From positions 1 to 12,888 of the forward strand of contig JANPLI010000191.1 of the NCBI GenBank assembly GCA_031426455.1: a stretch of 12,888 nucleotides of DNA, read 5' to 3'. Positions 7,382 to 12,888 of this stretch are shown one piece after another. A model generated the notes under the pieces. It did no database searches. It was given only the letters and a program-made list of their open reading frames with translations, and was not told the origin of the DNA. Position 1 is the stretch's first letter; the number at the start of each line of letters is the position of its first letter. A program made the position numbers and the translations under genes. The DNA is from JANNMJ01 sp031426455. Its GTDB lineage: Bacteria; Bacteroidota; Bacteroidia; Cytophagales; Hymenobacteraceae.

Positions 7382-7389
7382 TAGCTTTG
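7382..7389 (+). promoter_or_regulatory. -7 box (TAGCTTTG) for the lipocalin gene
   Basis: TAGCTTTG matches the Bacteroidota TAnnTTTG -7 element and would place the RNA start near 7396, about 59 bases before the lipocalin ATG. No good TTG -33 element is seen at the normal distance; that position is occupied by the GTGTCA end of the third palindrome, which suggests the array could affect this promoter. Confidence 0.45.
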
Positions 7390-7454
7390 CCGGGCTTGCG
7401 TAAGTCTTTGGTTACGCCGGATATGAAGTCCAAAACGACTCCCACGTTTCCCAT

Positions 7455-8015
7455 ATGCCTTCCCGCCTGACTGCCCGCCGCCTTCTTACCGCCACGGCCC
7501 TGTTAGTGGCCAGCGCCGCCGCCGTGGTCCTCGTCCGCCGCGCCGTCCGCCCCCGCCCTGCCCCGCTGGCCACGGTGCCCCACGTGAACCTGGACCGCTA
7601 CCTCGGCCGCTGGTACGAAATTGCCCGGCTGCCCGCTTTTTTCGAGCGCGGCTGCACCTGCACCACGGCCGAATACGCCCGCGCGCCGGACGGCACCATC
7701 ACCGTCGTGAACCAATGCGACCAGGACCGCCCCGGCGGCAAACGCAAGCGCGCCACGGGCCGCGCCACCGTCGCCGACCCCGCGACCAATTCTAAGCTCA
7801 AAGTCTCGTTTTTCTGGCCTTTCAGCGGCGATTACTGGATTCTGGCCCTCGATGAAAACTATCAGTACGCCCTCGTCGGCGAACCGGGCCGCCAGTACCT
7901 CTGGATCCTGAGCCGCACCCCGCGCCTGGCACCGGGCATCGTGAAAACACTTGTTAGTCAGGCCCGCACAGCGGGTTTTCCAGTAGAAAAGCTGATTTTC
8001 GTACCGCAACGGTGA
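7455..8015 (+). CDS. Lipocalin family protein (Blc-like), membrane-anchored or exported
   Basis: Predicted 186-residue envelope lipocalin that binds or moves lipids or other hydrophobic molecules, comparable to bacterial Blc. Residues 9-28 form a hydrophobic segment preceded by arginines and followed by a basic, proline-rich stretch (RRAVRPRPAP). No cysteine lipobox is present, so it should be a signal-anchor or cleaved signal peptide rather than the usual Blc lipoprotein. The lipocalin GxW motif is in LGRWYEIARLPAFFERGC (residues 50-67). The later conserved strands are KLKVSFFWPFSGDYWILALD (115-133) and YQYALVGEPGRQYLWILSRTP (136-156). Cys67, Cys69 and Cys88 could form a disulfide. It is followed 34 bp later by the peroxiredoxin gene on the same strand. 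Confidence 0.9.
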   Translation: MPSRLTARRLLTATALLVASAAAVVLVRRAVRPRPAPLATVPHVNLDRYLGRWYEIARLPAFFERGCTCTTAEYARAPDGTITVVNQCDQDRPGGKRKRATGRATVADPATNSKLKVSFFWPFSGDYWILALDENYQYALVGEPGRQYLWILSRTPRLAPGIVKTLVSQARTAGFPVEKLIFVPQR

Positions 8016-8036
8016 CGCGACGCGGCGGCGAATGGC

Positions 8037-8044
8037 TACCTTCG
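8037..8044 (+). promoter_or_regulatory. Possible -7 box (TACCTTCG) just before the peroxiredoxin ATG
   Basis: TACCTTCG differs from TAnnTTTG at one base and lies five bases before ATG 8050. If used, the transcript would be almost leaderless. No convincing -33 TTG is seen, so the gene may instead be read from the lipocalin promoter. Confidence 0.25.
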
Positions 8045-8049
8045 TAGCA

Positions 8050-8505
8050 ATGAACCCGCTGCCCCAACCCGGCGACGCCGCCCCTGCCTTCGAAGCCCCC
8101 GATCAGAGCGGCCACCTCCACCGCCTGCCCGACTATCTGGGCCGCAAAGTGGTGCTTTACTTCTACCCCAAAGACGACACGCCCGGCTGCACCGCCCAGG
8201 CCTGCGACCTGCGCGATAACTACGACGCCCTGCGGGCGGCGGGCTACCAGATTCTGGGCGTCAGCCCCGACGATGAGGCCACGCACCAACGGTTCGTGAC
8301 CAAATTCGGCCTGCCCTTTCCGCTCCTGGCCGACCCTGGCCACCACCTCGCCGAAGCCTACGGCGTGTGGCAGGAGAAGAAAAATTACGGCCGCACCTAC
8401 TGGGGCATCGTGCGGACGACGTTCCTGATTGCCGCCGACGGACGCATCGAGCGCGTCATCAAGCGGCCCGATACCAAAGCCCACGCCGCTCAGGTACTGG
8501 CCTGA
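8050..8505 (+). CDS. bcp: Thioredoxin-dependent thiol peroxidase, Bcp/PrxQ-type peroxiredoxin
   Basis: Predicted cytoplasmic enzyme that reduces hydrogen peroxide and organic hydroperoxides using thioredoxin. The active-site motif is PKDDTPGCTAQACDLRDNY: from ATG 8050 (151 aa) the peroxidatic Cys is 47 and the resolving Cys is 52, the five-residue spacing typical of PrxQ/Bcp. The conserved active-site Arg is 122 in GIVRTTFLI. The KFGLPFPLLADP and GVWQEK segments are also family signatures. The frame extends six codons upstream to ATG 8032, but those codons overlap a -7-like box and add MATFVA outside the family's usual start (NPLPQPGDAAPAFEAPD), so 8050 is preferred. Length is normal and no key residue is missing. 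Confidence 0.93.
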   Translation: MNPLPQPGDAAPAFEAPDQSGHLHRLPDYLGRKVVLYFYPKDDTPGCTAQACDLRDNYDALRAAGYQILGVSPDDEATHQRFVTKFGLPFPLLADPGHHLAEAYGVWQEKKNYGRTYWGIVRTTFLIAADGRIERVIKRPDTKAHAAQVLA

Positions 8506-8585
8506 GCGCCTGCCTCGTCCTGCTGATTTCGCGCCCGGCCCTGGCTGTCGGTGCGCGCCCTACTCCTCCCCTTTTTCTGTTTGCT

Positions 8586-9149
8586 GTGCTGGAAATTCCT
8601 TTCCCCCGTCCGTACCTGGGGCGGCGGCTGACCGGCATCGGACTGGGGCTGCTGACCGGGCTGCTGCTCAGCGCCACCACGGCCTGGGTCGAGCGCGTGC
8701 TGGATTCGCACGTCGCCGTATCGTTCCCGGCCAGCCCGACCGTTACCACCGTCGGTGCCCAACTGACCTGGCAGTGCCGCACGGGCCACACCGATTTCCA
8801 GGCCCTGACGGCGCCCGTACCTACCTCGACCCGCCTGAAAACCGCCACCGAAACGGCGACTTTTTTGCGGAACGTCGGCCGGGGCGCCCTACGCTCCCAG
8901 GGCGCGCAGTTGATCAGTGTGCGCGAAATACCGCTGGGCAACCTCACGGCGCAGGAGCTTTCCTATTCACTACCCGACTCGCTGCACCCGCGCCGGCTTC
9001 GCGTAGGCACGCGGCGCCTGTTCGCGCGCGGCCGCAACCTGTACGTCTTCGATTGCCAGTATCCGGTTCGGCAGCACACTGCCCTGCGCGACGAAGCGTT
9101 GTTTTTTGCGTCCATCGTCGTCAGCCCCGAAGTAGCGGCCAAACGCTAG
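8586..9149 (+). CDS. Membrane-anchored protein with probable DcrB/PsbP-like domain
   Basis: Not recognised as a named gene. From GTG 8586 it gives 187 residues: a short N-terminus, one hydrophobic segment at about 17-32 (GIGLGLLTGLLLSATTAW), then an extracytoplasmic domain. The order of elements (SFPASPTV near the start, GRGALRSQGAQLISVREIPLGN, AQELSYSLPD, RRLFARGRNLYVFDCQYP, DEALFFASIVVS) follows that of DcrB/PsbP-like and DUF1795-type domains, in which a strand-rich fold ends with a 'xx-NRLYxxxxxYP' strand and an 'FFxSF' helix. That assignment is from remembered patterns. The frame is open back into the peroxiredoxin gene, so the start is uncertain; GTG 8586 is the first start after that gene which precedes the membrane segment. 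The stop shares CTAG with the convergent channel gene. Bases 8506-8585 show no clear promoter. Confidence 0.7.
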   Translation: MLEIPFPRPYLGRRLTGIGLGLLTGLLLSATTAWVERVLDSHVAVSFPASPTVTTVGAQLTWQCRTGHTDFQALTAPVPTSTRLKTATETATFLRNVGRGALRSQGAQLISVREIPLGNLTAQELSYSLPDSLHPRRLRVGTRRLFARGRNLYVFDCQYPVRQHTALRDEALFFASIVVSPEVAAKR

Positions 9150-9898
9150 TGCGGCTCCTGGCTTCCATGGACGTATCGTGATAATTCGCCGCCTTTATCG
9201 AGGTTGTTGATGACGCTCGACAGATACACCACCACGAAAAACAGCGAGACGGCAATCTGCAAAACCACGAGCTTCATCACGACCGGCGCCACCGGGTGGA
9301 TGTCGCCGTACCCCACCGTGGCACTCGTGATGACGCTGAAATAAATGGCTTCCACGGCCGTGATCGGGTGCCGGCTGAAGGCCGGAACCCCGGTCGCCGC
9401 CAGGTGATGATCGAGGTACAGATAGCCCGCCGCAAAGGCCAGACACATCTCCCAGAAATTCACGATCATCAGCAATAGGGAGCGCCGAAACGACGTGTGC
9501 CCCGGATGCACATCGGCCAAAAAAATACGGCTGAGCAGGAAGTGAAACGTGTCCAGCGTCAGCGTGACGGAACCGGCCAGCCACCACCCGTTCAGCGCCG
9601 TGCCGGAGCGGAGCAGCCAGATAAACCAGCCTACTTTCAGCAGCGCAAACAACTCCACCGCCGCGCGACGCAGCAGAAAGGAGCGGTTGAACTGCGAAAT
9701 GATGTAGCGAAAAAGCGTCCCCGGCAGGATGAACCCCAGCACCACGAGCAGCAGGCGCAGCAACCGCTCGATGCCGAAATCGCGGTATAAGGTCTGGTTC
9801 CAGACGGCCCGCAGGTTCAGCAGCACCTTGTCATAGACGCGCGAAGCAACGGGCGTAGGGGCCTTTTTGCCGAAAACGAGGTAGCGGAGCCATTCCAT
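9146..9898 (-). CDS. K+ channel-like integral membrane protein (ion channel pore domain)
   Basis: Predicted inner-membrane potassium-selective channel of 250 residues. Near the C-terminus is the pore: outer helix about 138-163 (LLLMIVNFWEMCLAFAAGYL), pore helix plus filter SVITSATVGYGDIHP (residues 188-202, TVGYG at 194-198), and inner helix about 206-231. Three further hydrophobic segments precede the pore, at about 45-66, 80-97 and 104-126. The total of five to six membrane spans exceeds the minimal two-span bacterial channels, but no arginine-rich voltage-sensor helix is evident and there is no RCK/TrkA-N domain after the inner helix, only a 19-residue tail. Start ATG 9898; a TAGCTTGC box (9910-9903) could be a weak -7 element. 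The stop codon overlaps that of the convergent upstream gene. Confidence 0.9.
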   Translation of the reverse strand: MEWLRYLVFGKKAPTPVASRVYDKVLLNLRAVWNQTLYRDFGIERLLRLLLVVLGFILPGTLFRYIISQFNRSFLLRRAAVELFALLKVGWFIWLLRSGTALNGWWLAGSVTLTLDTFHFLLSRIFLADVHPGHTSFRRSLLLMIVNFWEMCLAFAAGYLYLDHHLAATGVPAFSRHPITAVEAIYFSVITSATVGYGDIHPVAPVVMKLVVLQIAVSLFFVVVYLSSVINNLDKGGELSRYVHGSQEPH

Positions 9899-9925
9899 TG
9901 GGGCAAGCTACAAGCCATAAACCAT

Positions 9926-9963
9926 AAACGGCAGACCGGGCGCTGATGCCCGACCTGCCGTTT
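9926..9963 (-). terminator. Long hairpin, probable terminator of the cytochrome-YceI-DUF5777 operon
   Basis: AAACGGCAG at 9926-9934 pairs with CTGCCGTTT at 9955-9963, and inside it CGGGC (9937-9941) pairs with GCCCG (9948-9952) around a six-base loop, with a two-base symmetric mismatch between the stems. It lies 31 bp past the stop of the DUF5777 gene and just before the channel gene start. The outer A/T pairs give a short T-rich tail on either strand. Flanking AAGCC (9912-9916) and GGCTT (9966-9970) can extend the stem with a bulge. Confidence 0.65.
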
Positions 9964-9993
9964 GTGGCTTACCGTAAGCAATCCTGAGGCTAT

Positions 9994-10944
9994 CTAGTGG
10001 CTTCCCAGCGTAAAAGCGCGCGAGACATTGAAGCCGAAATAGATGTCGCCGTTGCCGAGATCACCGTCCGTCTGGGGAATGAAAAACTTCTCGATCATCC
10101 CCTTCGAGTTGGTGAAGTGCAGCTGAAATACGTGCCCGCCGGTTTCGATGTCGAAGCCCAGTGCCGCCGAGTTGTAGGTTTTAAAGCTCGTATTGGGCTG
10201 GCCGCCGAACACGTAATAATATTCACCCGTCAGAGCCAGACGCTTGGTGATTTTCTGGCGAAACGCCGCGCCCAGTGCCGGCACATTGTTGCGGTCCTTC
10301 TTCATCTCCACCAGGTTGCGATGCACGAGCGTGGGCATCAACTGCAAGGAAAAGCTTTCGCTGAACTTGCGGGCCAGCAGCAATTGGTACGTGTAGGTGA
10401 GGCGCGACTTGAGCGCCCGGTCTTCGAGCGGCAGCCCCGTGTACTTCAGCGTCGAGACGGCCGTCGTGGCCAGCGCCGTAGCCGTGAACGGCAGCGTACC
10501 CGGCCCTTCGCCCTGCCGCGCGACGCGGTACTTCACGAAACCGTCGTACGTTTTTTCCTGCGACGACCGCCCGATACCCACCGTCAGGTTCTGGGTAGCG
10601 CCGTATTCCAGCCCTAAACGAATGTTGGCGCCATCGAGGCCAAAAAGAGTGTAAGCGCCCTCGTTGAGACGCCCGAAACGGTGGCCGATCAGAAAGTGCA
10701 TCGTGCCTTTGGTGGCGGTTTCCACCGAATGGCCATTCACAATCCGCACGCTCTTGAAGGTAGCCTGCGTGTATTCAGTCTTAGGCACCACGGCACCATT
10801 GGCCATCGCCGGGCGCTCCAGCTCTTTGAGCAAATCATTCGACTGCGCCTGCACCGGGCGGGTGCCCGCCAGCAACGCACTCAGCAGCAACGGGCCCAGC
10901 GCGAAACGAGCCGCTGTCAGGCGAGGAAAGTAAGTGTACAACAT
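9994..10944 (-). CDS. DUF5777 family beta-barrel protein
   Basis: A 316-residue exported protein predicted to form an outer-membrane beta-barrel. Residues 1-34 are a signal peptide (hydrophobic core about 15-27, ending VQA-QS). The conserved DUF5777 segments are visible: TMHFLIGHRFGRLNEGAYTLFGLDGANIRLGLEYG in two blocks (residues about 81-115), then NLTVGIGRSSQEKTYDGFVKYR (119-140). Alternating hydrophobic strands follow to LHFTNSKGMIEKFFIPQT and GDIYFGFNVSRAFTLGSH at the end. Biochemical function of the family is not known to me. It is the last gene of a three-gene operon, 43 bp after the YceI gene, with a strong hairpin behind it, so its role is probably tied to the exported cytochrome and YceI protein. 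Confidence 0.88.
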   Translation of the reverse strand: MLYTYFPRLTAARFALGPLLLSALLAGTRPVQAQSNDLLKELERPAMANGAVVPKTEYTQATFKSVRIVNGHSVETATKGTMHFLIGHRFGRLNEGAYTLFGLDGANIRLGLEYGATQNLTVGIGRSSQEKTYDGFVKYRVARQGEGPGTLPFTATALATTAVSTLKYTGLPLEDRALKSRLTYTYQLLLARKFSESFSLQLMPTLVHRNLVEMKKDRNNVPALGAAFRQKITKRLALTGEYYYVFGGQPNTSFKTYNSAALGFDIETGGHVFQLHFTNSKGMIEKFFIPQTDGDLGNGDIYFGFNVSRAFTLGSH

Positions 10945-10987
10945 TGATTCAGGACGGACTATTTATCAGAAAGAAGAGACCAGAAAC

Positions 10988-11638
10988 TTATTTACCGGCA
11001 GCCGCTTCGACGGGCGCCGCGGGCGCCGGTACCGAAAGCGGATCGCAAATCAGGGTAATGCTGACATCCACGGACTTGGCGATGTGATCCCGCACGATGG
11101 AAGGAATGTGTATTTTGTAGTCTTCCGGCGCCACGATAAAACGCGTCGTCGCTACTACCCGACCGTTTTTGTATTCCAGGTAAGCCGGGGCACGCACCTG
11201 GCGCAGCGCGCCGTGCATCGACAACTCCCCGAGTACTTCCGTGGTCAGCTTCGAGCCAGCTTTCAACGAGCCGGGCTGATAGTTAAGCAGCTTACCGGTA
11301 AAGATCGCCTTCGGAAACTGCGTCGATTCCATATAACTCTCGTTGAAGTGCTGCTGCATCAGCGCCCGCTCGAACTGAAACTCCTCGACCGTGACCGAAA
11401 CGGCCATCTGGCCGGTACCCAGGTCTAACACGGCACCGGCGTTCGTGTTTTTAGCTTCGATATCGATGAGCGGCGTCGCCGAAAAGAAGGAGATCAGCCC
11501 GAAGCGCGTCCCGTAGCGCCCCGCAGCGGCCTGAGCCGACGCACCGGGTGACGCGCCGAGCCATAAGGCCACGCCGAGCAGTAACGCCGGCCACCCCTGG
11601 GGCAGCGAGCGGTTCCATCTGCGGAAAGGATTAGTCAT
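10988..11638 (-). CDS. YceI-like domain protein (exported lipocalin-like fold)
   Basis: A 216-residue protein exported by a signal peptide (residues 1-36, core PALLLGVALWLGA, ending ASA-QA). The YceI fold binds long isoprenoids such as polyprenyl quinones in some characterised members. Seen here: ISFFSATPLIDIEAKN (49-64), VSVTVEEFQFERALMQQHFNE (80-100), YMESTQFPKAIFTGKL (102-117), the MHG segment (141-143) and FIVAPEDYKIHIPS (167-180). A Pro/Ala-rich tail closes the protein. The ATG at 11638 overlaps the end of the cytochrome gene by 8 bp, indicating translational coupling. The pairing of an exported haem protein with a possible quinone-binding YceI protein suggests a redox role; that is inference. 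Confidence 0.92.
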   Translation of the reverse strand: MTNPFRRWNRSLPQGWPALLLGVALWLGASPGASAQAAAGRYGTRFGLISFFSATPLIDIEAKNTNAGAVLDLGTGQMAVSVTVEEFQFERALMQQHFNESYMESTQFPKAIFTGKLLNYQPGSLKAGSKLTTEVLGELSMHGALRQVRAPAYLEYKNGRVVATTRFIVAPEDYKIHIPSIVRDHIAKSVDVSITLICDPLSVPAPAAPVEAAAGK

Positions 11639-12053
11639 TCGGGGCGCCGCGCTTTACCCAGCGCCGGATTTGCACGATATCACAGGCCGGGATTTTGGTT
11701 GGCCGAATGTCCTTCGGCATCGCGCTGGCGTTGGAGCCGTGCGTGACGACCTCCACCAAAAGGCTTCGCTGCGAGCCAACGTCGCGCAGCGCGATTGATT
11801 TCAGGCCGTCGTAACTGTCCAGAATATTACCGCTTGCCACTGCCCCAACGCCGCCCGGCGAATGACAACGCAGGCAATTGGTGGCAATGATCGGCTTGAT
11901 GACGGCCGTATAAGTAGCCGATGCCAGGGCCGTGGTGTCGCAACCTACGGCGATAGGCTTACCCGTGAGGTCTTCAATATTGTCGGACGCGCAGCCCGGC
12001 AGCAACCCCAGTAAAGTCAGCAGCACCAGGCTGCTTGGTATAAAACGAATCAT
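11631..12053 (-). CDS. c-type cytochrome lipoprotein (single haem)
   Basis: A 140-residue lipoprotein with one covalently bound haem c. The signal peptide ends in the lipobox LLPGC, so Cys21 would be lipidated. The haem motif is CLRCH (Cys60, Cys63, His64) in IIATNCLRCHSPGG, and SAMPKD supplies the probable axial Met112. The pattern 'haem motif, GNILDSYDGLKSI, GS.A.AMPKD, IPACDIVQIRRWVKRGAPND' resembles the cytochrome-C-like domains often found in exported proteins of Planctomycetes and Bacteroidota. Cys39 and Cys124 could form a disulfide. It is the first gene of a three-gene operon and overlaps the YceI start by 8 bp. Electron partner unknown. Confidence 0.9.
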   Translation of the reverse strand: MIRFIPSSLVLLTLLGLLPGCASDNIEDLTGKPIAVGCDTTALASATYTAVIKPIIATNCLRCHSPGGVGAVASGNILDSYDGLKSIALRDVGSQRSLLVEVVTHGSNASAMPKDIRPTKIPACDIVQIRRWVKRGAPND

Positions 12054-12081
12054 AAACAGGAAGAAAGTCAGAAAACCCGTT

Positions 12082-12110
12082 GCAAGTTACGGGCCACTTC
12101 CGCGGGGCAA
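12082..12110 (-). promoter_or_regulatory. Candidate promoter of the cytochrome-YceI-DUF5777 operon
   Basis: On the minus strand TTG (12110-12108) is followed after 18 bp by TAACTTGC (12089-12082), a relaxed match to TAnnTTTG. Transcription would start near 12075, about 22 bases before the cytochrome ATG. Confidence 0.4.
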
Positions 12111-12249
12111 GTGAAATTTAAGATGAACCAGGCGTTTTGGCCTGCCATCGGCTACTCCAGCAGGCTGAAGGTATGGACGGGCCCTCGCAAAATGACCGAC
12201 GGCCCTGGCCTCAGCCCCTTACACAAATCAGGAACCCGCCTGGCGCCGG

Positions 12250-12280
12250 TTGGTTCGGGCAACCGCTTTGCCTATCTTCG
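12250..12280 (+). promoter_or_regulatory. Promoter of the alpha-glucan phosphorylase gene
   Basis: TTGG at 12250-12253 and TATCTTCG at 12273-12280 (one base from TAnnTTTG), with 20 bp between TTG and the -7 box, the usual Bacteroidota layout. RNA would start near 12287, so the frame upstream (open from ATG 12111) is not translated and ATG 12348 is the start. The -33 TTG sits in a small hairpin (CGGTTG...CAACCG). The 294-bp spacer 12054-12347 otherwise holds only the divergent promoter for the cytochrome operon and several GGCGCC palindromes. Confidence 0.55.
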
Positions 12281-12347
12281 CGGCGCCGAATCCAACCTGG
12301 CGCCAACGGCAGGCTTTGCTGACCGTCGGCGCCTTTTTCCCTACTTA

Positions 12348-12888
12348 ATGGCTTTTCAGTTTTCGACTTACAAACCCGCCGCTGCCTATAAGCAGCGCGT
12401 AGCGTACTTCTCGATGGAGTTCGCCCTCGATCAGGCCCTCAAAACGTATAGCGGCGGCCTGGGCTTTCTGGCCGGCTCGCATATGCGTTCGGCTTACGAC
12501 CTCAAGCAGAACGTCATCGGCGTGGGCATCCTATGGAGCTTCGGCTACTACGATCAGGCCCGCAACGAAGACCAAACCCTGCGGGTGGACTACACGCAGA
12601 AGGCTTATTCGTTCCTGGAAGATACGGGCGTCACGTTCCCGATTCTGATTCACGACACGCCGGTGTACGTGAAGGCGTACTTCCTGAACCCGGAAACCTT
12701 CGGCACCGCGCCGATGCTGTTTCTGACCACGGATTTGCCCGAGAACGATTACCTCTCGCGCACCATCTCGCACCACCTCTACGACGCCGCCACGGCCGCC
12801 GTCGGCACCGCACCGGTCGGCGAGGGCGTTTGAGCCCGCACGGCACTGCGCCTCAGCAACCTGTCGCCCGACCTCTGGGACGTCAACG
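12348..12888 (+). pseudogene. Alpha-glucan (glycogen/maltodextrin) phosphorylase remnant, 5' part with probable internal deletion and in-frame stop; runs off the window
   Basis: The intact enzyme removes glucose 1-phosphate from alpha-1,4-glucans using phosphate and PLP. From ATG 12348 about 147 residues match the N-terminus of the bacterial alpha-glucan phosphorylase family: RVAYFSMEFALDQALKTYSGGLGFLAGSH, then VIGVGILWSFGYYDQ, and ENDYLSRTISHHLYDA. The expected continuation (the segment with VAQ...LGxGG and later the NEGH motif) is absent. Instead come ATAAVGTAPVGEGV, a TGA at 12831-12833, and in the same frame ARTALRLSNLSPDLWDVN. That last part resembles the C-terminal beta domain of the family (a '...L..L.P.DW.V' strand pattern), so several hundred codons seem to be missing between, and a stop has arisen. 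All PLP and catalytic residues would be lost. A shorter product 12348-12833 (161 aa) is possible but unlikely to be active. The C-terminal match is from memory and moderate. Confidence 0.65.

Noticed and set aside
7127..7470. Two short frames across the intergenic palindrome array
   Set aside because: The 43-bp period is not a multiple of three and each repeat changes frame; the structure is palindromic and non-coding.
8367..8585. Upstream part of the DcrB-like frame beginning inside the peroxiredoxin gene
   Set aside because: It overlaps a well-supported gene in another frame; the apparent hydrophobic run near 8505-8550 has no usable start codon close before it.
9997..10617. 206-codon plus-strand frame
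   Set aside because: Antisense to the DUF5777 gene, whose conserved segments are recognised on the other strand.
12239..12304. Direct repeat CCTGGCGCC and several GGCGCC palindromes before the phosphorylase
   Set aside because: Only nine bases long in very GC-rich DNA; not distinguishable from chance.
12111..12347. 79-codon N-terminal extension of the phosphorylase frame
   Set aside because: It contains the TTG-N20-TATCTTCG promoter and does not resemble the family; the family N-terminus begins at ATG 12348.

Overview
The window looks like part of the chromosome of a high-GC member of the Bacteroidota, most likely order Cytophagales and Hymenobacter-like. The reasons are the GC-rich third codon positions, a carboxypeptidase-regulatory-like domain at the N-terminus of the TonB-dependent receptor, a DUF5777 beta-barrel gene, TAnnTTTG-type -7 promoter boxes, and the near absence of Shine-Dalgarno sequences. 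The genus is an inference; no rRNA or marker gene is present.

Layout. (1) 1-2565, minus: a TonB-dependent outer-membrane receptor whose last codon (Phe) is the first codon of the window; its stop lies just outside. (2) 2663-7111: a chemosensory-type module. A CheB methylesterase without a receiver domain but with a C-terminal zinc-ribbon-like tail reads leftward. Divergently, a CheR methyltransferase fused to a heptad-repeat coiled coil and PAS domains reads rightward, followed by a small PAS protein. In many relatives CheB, CheR, PAS and often histidine kinase are one polypeptide; here they are separate and no kinase is present. (3) 7112-7454: a non-coding stretch with a GC-rich hairpin followed by three tandem 38-bp imperfect palindromes separated by CCCCC. 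(4) 7455-9149, plus: a lipocalin, a Bcp-type peroxiredoxin and a membrane-anchored protein with a probable DcrB/PsbP-like domain. (5) 9146-9898, minus: a K+-channel-like protein (TVGYG filter), converging on the previous gene so that both stop codons share one CTAG. (6) 9994-12053, minus: an operon read as c-type cytochrome lipoprotein, then YceI protein, then DUF5777 beta-barrel. (7) 12348-12888, plus: the beginning of an alpha-glucan phosphorylase that loses family similarity after about 147 codons, meets an in-frame TGA, and continues with sequence resembling the family's C-terminal domain; probably a pseudogene with an internal deletion.

How the genes fit together. CheB, CheR-PAS and the small PAS protein probably form one signalling unit with glutamate methylation/demethylation chemistry, but no receptor (MCP) or CheA is in the window. 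The lipocalin and peroxiredoxin suggest envelope/lipid and peroxide stress handling. The cytochrome, YceI and DUF5777 products are all predicted to be exported, so that operon is an envelope module, possibly redox or isoprenoid related. Most remaining long ORFs on the opposite strands are shadows produced by GC-rich codon bias. No tRNA, rRNA, CRISPR, transposase or phage gene was seen.
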